From assembly GCA_030837305.1 (NCBI GenBank), contig JAUPKT010000158.1, forward strand, positions 1-5,910: DNA of 5,910 nucleotides. The letters are read 5' to 3'. The position numbers and the translations under genes are program-made. The notes beneath the pieces are model-generated. The model was given only the letters and a program-made list of their open reading frames with translations. It searched no databases and was not told the origin of the DNA. Below are positions 1 through 4,850 of this stretch, piece by piece (the stretch's first letter is position 1; every line of letters starts with the position of its first letter). The stretch is from Thermodesulfobacteriota bacterium. GTDB lineage: Bacteria; Desulfobacterota; Desulfomonilia; Desulfomonilales; Desulfomonilaceae.

Positions 1-586
1 GAAAGTTATACGAGAGCCATGCAATTTCGCGATGCGTATGCTCGTGAAGAGTCCGGCCAACGAAGGCTTCTGTCTGCTGGAAATTTTCCCTGAGATTTTG
101 ATAAATTACCGGTAGGGATCCATAGTTGGAGATCTCAGGACTTGACTCTGCCCTAGAGTGAAAAAAAACGATCCGGTCTGCAAGTTGTTCAAGCATTTCC
201 TGCGTGATGACGCCTTCGCGAAGCATGTTAATCATGATCCTGTCACGGGGAATCTTCCGCATAAGAACGGCGATTTCTATTTCTTCGCCTGGGCCTTGCA
301 GACTTAAAACTCCGTCCCTCACATAAATGGACACTACTCCCTGGTATATGTTCTCTGAAAACCGAGAGTTCAATACCACTTCCTGACGACAGTAGTGGCG
401 TCTTTTCTCCAGACTCGTAAAATCCAGGAAACCAAGATTCAGGGGCTTTTTGAGTTTGTAGACTGAATCGCCTGCGATAAAGATCACGGATATGTGCGTT
501 TGAATGACTTCGATTGATTCTGGACAATCAGGGTAGAATTGTGGCTTGGACATCTCAGCCACAATGTGTTCAAAGAGAGCGTTCAC
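1..586 (-). CDS. Aminoglycoside phosphotransferase-like kinase (COG2187 type), N-terminal part, cut by window edge
   Basis: The product is probably an ATP-dependent small-molecule kinase of the APH/choline-kinase fold. In many bacteria the family is fused to a C-terminal P-loop kinase domain (COG2187 plus COG0645), and the natural substrate is unknown. Seen here are 195 codons with no stop. Residues 43-56 read YKLKKPLNLGFLDF and are followed by a KRRHYCRQEVVLN stretch and NIYQGVV. This is the diagnostic block of the family, with the presumed nucleotide-binding Lys near 44-47 and a Glu at 69. LMRKIPRDR (108-116) matches the usual 'MRRLP' segment. The catalytic HGDLH-type loop and any second kinase domain would lie beyond position 1. 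The GTG at 586 is chosen as start because an in-frame TAG (the rlmN stop) sits only 9 bp upstream. GTG at 562 or ATG at 553 are alternatives. The ribosome site is weak (GAGAAG), so coupling to rlmN translation is likely. Family assignment is from memory of the motif pattern. Confidence 0.8.
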   Translation of the reverse strand, partial: MNALFEHIVAEMSKPQFYPDCPESIEVIQTHISVIFIAGDSVYKLKKPLNLGFLDFTSLEKRRHYCRQEVVLNSRFSENIYQGVVSIYVRDGVLSLQGPGEEIEIAVLMRKIPRDRIMINMLREGVITQEMLEQLADRIVFFHSRAESSPEISNYGSLPVIYQNLRENFQQTEAFVGRTLHEHTHREIAWLSYNF

Positions 587-595
587 GGTGCTTCT

Positions 596-1642
596 CTACA
601 AAGACCCGGCCAATTGGCCGCACGCGGCCAGAATATCTCGACCACGAGATTTTCGCACAATTGCTGTGAGTGATTTTGACAACAAGATGTCTTGAAAGCG
701 TGCAACCTGTTCAGGCTTCGGTGCTCTGAATTCGCTTGAGAGATCGTCGTTAAAAGGGATCAGATTGACTTTCGCTTTGACATGAGACAGCAGTTTCACG
801 AGTTGTTTCGCGTCCGCGTCTGAATCGTTGAAATCGTCAATCATGACATATTCTATCGTGATGCGGATTCCTCTGGGAAGGGGATATTGTTCGAGGGTTG
901 AGACTAATTCCTCGATACTGTGTTTACGATTTATGGGCATAATATGATTTCGTTGTTCATTGGTGACGGCATTTAGACTCACTGCGAGTTTTACGCGGAG
1001 CCGCCGTCCGAGTTCCAGCATTTTATCCGGCAGTCCTGCAGTGGATACAGTGAGCCTCCTCCACGAAACTTGTGGACCAGACGGATGTGTCATGATCTGA
1101 ACCGCGGCAACTGTGCTCTCAAGGTTTGCCAGGGGCTCACCCATGCCCATAAATACTACATTCCTAATGTTGCTTTGCGGCTCTTGGCGTCTCACTTCAT
1201 TGAGTTGGGCAACGATCTCCCCGGAAGACAGGTTTCTCTTGAAACCTAATTCTCCTGTTCGACATATTCGACAACCCATGGCACAGCCGACCTGGGTTGA
1301 GACGCATAACGTGTCATAGTCAGGGCCCGGTATGAGGACGGTTTCTATGAATTCCCCGTCTGCCATGGCCATCAAGAATTTCTTTGTGTCGTCTACAGAA
1401 CAGGAGATACTTGTAACTCGAGGGGTAGTCAGGCATGCTTCTCGTGCAAGGGTGGCTCGAAGGGATTTGGACAAGTCCGTCATGTCCTCGAACGAAGTCG
1501 CTCGCTTCCCATGGATCCATGTCATTACCTGGGTAGCTCGATATCGCTTCTCGCCGATTCGCTCGAAGAAGTCTTGAAGCTCCGGGAGGGTAAGTCCTCC
1601 CAGGTCGGTCATGTGGCCGCAATCCACTCCGGGGAATTTCAT
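596..1642 (-). CDS. rlmN: Dual-specificity 23S rRNA/tRNA adenine-C2 methyltransferase RlmN (radical SAM)
   Basis: RlmN methylates C2 of A2503 in 23S rRNA and, in E. coli, A37 of some tRNAs, using a [4Fe-4S] cluster and two SAM molecules in the cytoplasm. The 348-residue protein has every landmark. The CX3CX2C cluster motif is C120/C124/C127 within GCAMGCRICRTG. The two catalytic cysteines, equivalent to E. coli C118 and C355, are C113 in LCVSTQVGC and C341 in AACGQLAG. The SAM-contact motif GMGEP is at 166-170, VSLNA at 221-225 and NLIPFN at 293-298. The N-terminal domain (LTLPELQDFF, RYRATQV, WIH) is also present. Two starts are possible. ATG 1642 lies 4 bp after the ndk stop without a clear Shine-Dalgarno, and ATG 1612 (residue 11, MTDLGGLTLPEL) matches the usual family N-terminus better. 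Transcription is probably from the ndk promoter. Confidence 0.97.
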   Translation of the reverse strand: MKFPGVDCGHMTDLGGLTLPELQDFFERIGEKRYRATQVMTWIHGKRATSFEDMTDLSKSLRATLAREACLTTPRVTSISCSVDDTKKFLMAMADGEFIETVLIPGPDYDTLCVSTQVGCAMGCRICRTGELGFKRNLSSGEIVAQLNEVRRQEPQSNIRNVVFMGMGEPLANLESTVAAVQIMTHPSGPQVSWRRLTVSTAGLPDKMLELGRRLRVKLAVSLNAVTNEQRNHIMPINRKHSIEELVSTLEQYPLPRGIRITIEYVMIDDFNDSDADAKQLVKLLSHVKAKVNLIPFNDDLSSEFRAPKPEQVARFQDILLSKSLTAIVRKSRGRDILAACGQLAGSL

Positions 1643-1646
1643 TGTT

Positions 1647-2060
1647 TCAGCAAATTTCTATACTGCTAAAGAAATAGCCTATTTCAAACTTAGCTGTCTC
1701 TGGAGAATCCGAGCCATGTACGATATTGTTCTGTTTGGTATCGGCCCATCTTGCTCTGATAGTCCCAGGGGCAGCTTCTTTCGGATCGGTGGCTCCCATG
1801 ATCTCTCTGTTACGGGAGATAACATTTTGTCCTTCCAGCACCATAATGACCACCGCGCCGGATATCATGAACTCAACCAATTCTCCAAAGAATGGTCGAT
1901 CCTTGTGAACATAATAGAATCCTTCAGCTTCTGAACGACTGAGTCGTCTCATTTTGAGGGCTGCTATACGAATGCCGGCATTTTCGAAAACCGATATTAC
2001 CTGCCCGACAAGACTTTTCTGCACGCCATCGGGTTTTATAATGGACAATGTTCTTTCCAT
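1647..2060 (-). CDS. ndk: Nucleoside diphosphate kinase
   Basis: Ndk transfers the gamma phosphate of ATP to other nucleoside diphosphates through a phosphohistidine, balancing the cytosolic NTP/dNTP pools. The 137 residues are about the normal bacterial length. Visible family marks are IKPDGV (8-13, with Lys9), HKDRPFF (52-58), REIMGATDP (85-93), PGTIRARWA (98-106, with Arg102) and the active-site block [11 protein letters not shown], whose nucleophile is His115. The C-terminal FEIGYFF is also typical. The start at 2060 is supported by GGAGGAA ending 3 bp upstream. It is the first gene of the leftward cluster. ndk immediately before rlmN is also the order in E. coli. Confidence 0.98.
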   Translation of the reverse strand: MERTLSIIKPDGVQKSLVGQVISVFENAGIRIAALKMRRLSRSEAEGFYYVHKDRPFFGELVEFMISGAVVIMVLEGQNVISRNREIMGATDPKEAAPGTIRARWADTKQNNIVHGSDSPETAKFEIGYFFSSIEIC

Positions 2061-2063
2061 GCA

Positions 2064-2070
2064 TTCCTCC
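2064..2070 (-). promoter_or_regulatory. Ribosome binding site of ndk
   Basis: On the minus strand GGAGGAA precedes the ATG at 2060 by a 3-nt spacer (4 nt if only GGAGGA is counted). This is a strong, slightly close Shine-Dalgarno. It fixes the ndk start and, with the in-frame protein match from residue 1, leaves little doubt. Confidence 0.8.
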
Positions 2071-2107
2071 GTGTTAGTGTAAGGGAGCCGAGAATCGTCG
2101 ACTCATG

Positions 2108-2136
2108 AAATTTGCACGTTTCACACCTGTCGTCAA
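2108..2136 (-). promoter_or_regulatory. Candidate sigma70-type promoter for the ndk-rlmN-kinase cluster
   Basis: On the minus strand a -35-like TTGACG (2136-2131, five of six consensus bases) is followed after 16-17 bp by an AT-rich CAAATTT (2114-2108), which is a poor -10. A start near 2100 would give a leader of about 40 nt before ndk. The position in the divergent spacer is right, but the -10 match is weak, so this is only a candidate. Confidence 0.25.
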
Positions 2137-2245
2137 CATCCTTAGTGGTGTGGTTTTCGGCTCTGGGGAGTCTTGGAGCGCGAAGACGTCATGGTCTATT
2201 GAAAACATGACGGGGAATACGTTATTTGTCTTGAACGATTTCATC

Positions 2246-2252
2246 GAGGGAG
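2246..2252 (+). promoter_or_regulatory. Ribosome binding site deciding the start of the SagB-type gene
   Basis: GAGGGAG lies 5 nt before the ATG at 2258. It selects this ATG over the in-frame ATG at 2105. The choice is supported by the fact that translation from 2258 begins directly with a signal peptide. Confidence 0.7.
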
Positions 2253-2257
2253 TCCAC

Positions 2258-2956
2258 ATGAAAAGTTCATTCTACCTAATCCTGACAGTGTTATCTCTTG
2301 CATTGATGATGGGGGCTCTGCCGGATCAACTGGTATTGGCTCAAACTGAGATTAAACTGCCGCCCCCTTCTCTCACGGGGACTATGTCTGTTGAGAAGGC
2401 CATATTGGGAAAAAAATCTGTTCGGCGATTTTCTCCCGATGCTCTCGACCAGTCTCAGGTGGCCCAACTCCTCTGGGTAGCCAACGGAAATTTGCCTGTC
2501 GATGCCGTTGCAGGAGCGACTTACAAGGCCATACCTTCAGCAGGCGGTCTATATCCATTGGAAGTGTTTTTGGTGACCGGACAGGAGACCGTCAAGGGCG
2601 TTCCGGCAGGAATCTATGCCTATGAAGCCAGGACACACTCCCTGAAATTAATAGCCCAGGGAGACCATCGAATGGCCTTGGCCCACGCGGCGCTTTCCCA
2701 AACATGGTTGGCGGGGGCGCCTGCGATCATAGTAATTGGGGGGGTCTTTTCTCGGAGTACCATAAAATATGGGAATCGGGGCATTCAATACGTGTTCATG
2801 GAGTCAGGCAATTCTAATCAGAATCTTTACCTACAGGCCGAGGCACTGCGGCTAAAGATGGCAACAGTGGGGGCTTTCCAGGAGGCCCAAGTCTCATCAG
2901 TGTTGAAACTCCAGTCGGACGTGACTCCTTTGTTGCTGGTGGGAGTCGGAAGATAA
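2258..2956 (+). CDS. SagB/ThcOx-family nitroreductase-fold flavoprotein with signal peptide
   Basis: This family comprises FMN-dependent oxidoreductases. The characterised members oxidise azolines to azoles in peptide natural products, but many stand-alone members have no known substrate. The 232-residue product starts with a Sec-type signal: a basic Lys2, a hydrophobic stretch at about 5-20, and a plausible cleavage after VLA (26-28). It should therefore act in the periplasm or be exported; no lipobox Cys is present. The mature part is a single nitroreductase domain. KKSVRRFSP (52-60) is the usual FMN-phosphate-binding Arg segment, QLLWVANG follows at 70-77, IPSAGGLYPLEV is at 92-103, GIYAYE at 118-123 and a MESGNSNQNLYLQAEAL block at 181-197. 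Most relatives have a GHxxQN pattern in that block; here the His position is Asn185. The cyclase gene begins 60 bp downstream on the same strand, and no YcaO or precursor-peptide gene is visible. The family call is firm, but the substrate is unknown. Confidence 0.85.
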   Translation: MKSSFYLILTVLSLALMMGALPDQLVLAQTEIKLPPPSLTGTMSVEKAILGKKSVRRFSPDALDQSQVAQLLWVANGNLPVDAVAGATYKAIPSAGGLYPLEVFLVTGQETVKGVPAGIYAYEARTHSLKLIAQGDHRMALAHAALSQTWLAGAPAIIVIGGVFSRSTIKYGNRGIQYVFMESGNSNQNLYLQAEALRLKMATVGAFQEAQVSSVLKLQSDVTPLLLVGVGR

Positions 2957-3001
2957 GGAATAGCGACTTTCTTTGTTATCCGGCAATTCGCGCTTTGGGA
3001 T

Positions 3002-3013
3002 GCAAAGGTTTGC
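3002..3013 (+). promoter_or_regulatory. Palindrome covering the cyclase ribosome binding site
   Basis: GCAAAGGTTTGC is a perfect 12-bp palindrome ending 3 bp before the cyclase ATG, and it contains the AAAGG Shine-Dalgarno. In RNA it could form only a 4-bp stem with a 4-nt loop, so any effect on translation would be modest. The palindrome is directly seen; a regulatory role is speculation. Confidence 0.3.
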
Positions 3014-3016
3014 GGC

Positions 3017-4585
3017 ATGAACGAGGCCAAAAATAGGTCGCTCAAGCGTCCATTCACGTGGATGGTGGTAACGATCAATGTCGGGGGAAACCTGGCAGGT
3101 TTCTTTGTGGTTCAGCTCTTGCTCCATTATGCGCAACCCCTCGAAGAATGGAACAGAGTAGCCGTGCCTTCGTTGGAAGCCAATCTTGTTATGTTGGCCT
3201 TTCTGGTTCCCACAGCAATCTTCTTCCTTGCAAGGCTTTCACAACCGGTGGATGTGGCTGTGAAGGCGCTTCAGCAGACGAACCAACCTGACAGTGCGAA
3301 CCTTGAGTTGGCTCGGCGCAGGGTTATCAATGTGCCGTTTTATGCAGCGGGGATGAATCTCTTTGCTTGGATCATTCCCGCCGTAGCATTCCCCTTTCTC
3401 TTAGATCTCCATGCCTCCCAGTCGCCTTCGAGTTTTGCCGTGTACGTGTTTTATGCGTTTTCCAACGCGTGCATGATCACGCTCCTCGTTTTCGTTGTCT
3501 TGGAGTACGCATGCCGAAAGACGGCTATTCCTATCATTTTTCCAAATGGCGGCCTGCGAGAACAACGTGGGACGATTGCTCTGGGCATCAGGAACAGACT
3601 GATGATTCTTTATGTGGCCATTTGTTTCATTCCGATGTTTCAGGTGGCTCTCATGATCAATTCTCGATCGGGCATTGCCTTTAATGATCAGGCTGCGTGC
3701 AAGGCCCTCTCTGATCTCGGGACTTTCGCATTGATACTGTTTGTCTTTTGTGGGGGGTACGGGCTTTGGCTGGCTGTTCTCTTGGCTCGGAACCTCGTTG
3801 AACCGACCCAAGACATTGTTGGGGTGACCCGGAAGGTTCAGGAAGGCGATTACAATTCTTATGTGAAAGTGGTGAGCAATGACGAAATCGGTTTTGTGGG
3901 AGATCGCGTGAACGAGATGACTCGCGGACTCAGAGAACGCGAGCAGATCAAGGAAGTGTTCAATCTCATTACAAGTCCGGAGATAGGGCGTGAGATCTTA
4001 TCCATGAGACCTTTCGAAGGCGGAGAGATCCGTCGAGTCACCGTTCTCTTTTCCGACTTGAGGGGTTTTACCAGCCTGGCCGAGCGTCGGCCACCTGAAG
4101 CTGTACTGAAGGCACTAAACAGCTATTTCACGGAAATGACTTCAGCGATTGTGAGATACAATGGTGTTGTCCTCCAATATGTCGGCGATGAAATGGAAGC
4201 TGTTTTTGGGGCGCCTTTGGACAATCCCCTCCACCCTGACAGAGCGGTGGACGCAGCTCTGGAAATGCGCGAGCGGCTTCAACAATTGAATCAGAGGCGA
4301 GAGCTTGAGGGCGAGGAACCACTGGAGCATGGGATCGGGATACATACCGGATCAGCTTTGGCAGGCATTGTTGGGAGCCGTCACAAGATATCGTATGCCT
4401 TGGTGGGAGACACCGTCAATATTGCATCGCGGATTCAGGATTTGACTAAGGAGATGTCTCACGACATCATCATGAGCGGTGAAACGTTTCGAGCATTAAC
4501 CTTACCTCGTCAGGTGCTGCCTCCTGTTGAGGTAAGTGTGAAGGGAAAGGCGAAGACTCTCGATATCTATCGACTGGTCTCTTAA
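3017..4585 (+). CDS. Membrane class III adenylate/guanylate cyclase, 6TM-HAMP-catalytic domain
   Basis: The product would make cAMP or cGMP from NTP at the inner membrane in response to a signal sensed through its membrane domain. Hydropathy read by eye gives six helices at about 13-37, 54-72, 107-129, 140-162, 192-214 and 233-256. A HAMP linker follows at about 257-310 (Pro263, NDEIG at 288-292), then a short helical cyclase linker (EVFNLITSPEIG) and the catalytic domain at 340-522. Metal-binding Asp347 (FSDLRGF) and Asp391 (YVGDE) are present, as are transition-state Asn468 and Arg472 in TVNIASR, so activity is expected. The two base-selecting positions are unusual: Gln387 where adenylate cyclases have Lys, and Ala461 where Asp or Thr is normal. 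The same 6TM-HAMP layout is known from mycobacterial cyclases such as Rv3645. The start is preceded by AAAGG with an 8-nt spacer. It is probably co-transcribed with the upstream flavoprotein gene. Confidence 0.92.
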   Translation: MNEAKNRSLKRPFTWMVVTINVGGNLAGFFVVQLLLHYAQPLEEWNRVAVPSLEANLVMLAFLVPTAIFFLARLSQPVDVAVKALQQTNQPDSANLELARRRVINVPFYAAGMNLFAWIIPAVAFPFLLDLHASQSPSSFAVYVFYAFSNACMITLLVFVVLEYACRKTAIPIIFPNGGLREQRGTIALGIRNRLMILYVAICFIPMFQVALMINSRSGIAFNDQAACKALSDLGTFALILFVFCGGYGLWLAVLLARNLVEPTQDIVGVTRKVQEGDYNSYVKVVSNDEIGFVGDRVNEMTRGLREREQIKEVFNLITSPEIGREILSMRPFEGGEIRRVTVLFSDLRGFTSLAERRPPEAVLKALNSYFTEMTSAIVRYNGVVLQYVGDEMEAVFGAPLDNPLHPDRAVDAALEMRERLQQLNQRRELEGEEPLEHGIGIHTGSALAGIVGSRHKISYALVGDTVNIASRIQDLTKEMSHDIIMSGETFRALTLPRQVLPPVEVSVKGKAKTLDIYRLVS

Positions 4586-4586
4586 A

Positions 4587-4814
4587 TTACATGCCGACGA
4601 TACTGAATTTTACGTTGTGTTCCTGGAACGTCAGGTAGCCATGAGAATGCTTTTCGTCAATGAGCACCGGCCTGCCGGAAGCTTCGGCGCAACTGCAAAC
4701 TGGTGATCTTGGGGCCGGTGGCAAGAAATTTTGTATCTGGCGGTGCCGAATCTCTTTGTCCTTGACATATGCGGCAAATCTACTTAATCTGCATGCAACA
4801 ATCGTCTTTTCCCC
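4587..4814 (-). pseudogene. Possible gene relic or small unrecognised gene, convergent to the cyclase
   Basis: An open frame of about 75 codons ends with TAA (4589-4587), directly abutting the cyclase stop, and has no ATG usable as a start. TTG at 4724 or GTG at 4667 are the only likely alternatives, neither with a visible Shine-Dalgarno. The last 33 codons read like protein (CSCAEASGRPVLIDEK, then HGYLTFQEHNVKFSIVGM). They have position-specific GC of roughly 58/33/67 percent for codon positions one, two and three, which is a coding-like pattern. The upstream half looks less coding and overlaps the hppA promoter candidate. I do not recognise the protein. It may be the 3' remnant of a decayed gene, a small protein, or chance. 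Confidence 0.2.
4762..4790 (+). promoter_or_regulatory. Candidate sigma70 promoter of hppA
   Basis: A perfect -35 TTGACA (4762-4767) is followed after 17 bp by TAATCT (4785-4790), a three-of-six -10. The expected transcript start near 4797 leaves a leader of about 54 nt. A second -10-like TATTAT at 4816-4821 has no matching -35. The -35 quality and spacing make this the best promoter candidate in the window. Confidence 0.45.
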
Positions 4815-4836
4815 TTATTATATGTAGGTAGTATTG

Positions 4837-4844
4837 AAGGAGGT
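4837..4844 (+). promoter_or_regulatory. Strong ribosome binding site of hppA
   Basis: AAGGAGGT is a full-length anti-Shine-Dalgarno match and lies 6 nt before the ATG at 4851, predicting efficient translation. The octamer GTAGGTAG occurs both 5' of it (4824-4831) and overlapping its 3' edge (4843-4850). Confidence 0.85.
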
Positions 4845-4850
4845 AGGTAG

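Larger units (their letters stand above)
2061..2257. other. Divergent intergenic spacer between ndk and the SagB-type gene
   Basis: This 197-bp spacer must carry the promoters for both directions. On the plus strand a frame stays open from an ATG at 2105 into the nitroreductase, but the 51 extra residues resemble no domain and lack a good ribosome site at their start, so they are treated as non-coding. Plus-strand TTGAAA (2199-2204) could be a -35 element, but no acceptable -10 lies 16-18 bp downstream. Short inverted repeats occur (for example GAGCCGA at 2085 with TCGGCTC at 2157) at roughly the number expected by chance. No terminator or RNA gene was recognised. Confidence 0.5.
4586..4850. 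other. Intergenic region between cyclase and hppA
   Basis: This 265-bp stretch has no convincing complete gene. It holds a candidate promoter (4762-4790), the hppA ribosome site, and short GC-rich dyads around 4666-4690 (CCGGCCTGCCGG and CCGGAAGCTTCGG). The dyads have no following T-run, so I do not call a terminator. On the minus strand a frame is open from 4814 to a TAA at 4587-4589 and is listed separately. Plus-strand frames are closed after 15-21 codons. Confidence 0.6.

Noticed and set aside
161..168. Run of eight A (T8 in the kinase gene) as a frameshift site
   Set aside because: Family-like sequence continues in the same frame on both sides (QLADRIVFFHSRAES), so no shift is needed.
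243..527. Open frame of 94 codons on the minus strand
   Set aside because: It overlaps the kinase gene in another frame. The kinase frame is open for the whole 586 bp and carries recognisable family motifs, while this one is Arg/Ser-rich and matches nothing.
2085..2163. Inverted repeats GAGCCGA/TCGGCTC and CACACC/GGTGTG as operators in the divergent spacer
   Set aside because: The two repeats have different centres and wide loops, and repeats of this length are expected by chance in about 200 bp.
2105..2257. N-terminal extension of the SagB-type protein by 51 residues
   Set aside because: It lacks a ribosome site and a recognisable domain, and it would bury the signal peptide internally. 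The ATG at 2258 has a good Shine-Dalgarno and starts exactly at the signal peptide.
4662..4690. GC-rich dyads after the cyclase as a rho-independent terminator
   Set aside because: No T-rich tract follows on either strand, and the stems are short or have 2-nt loops.
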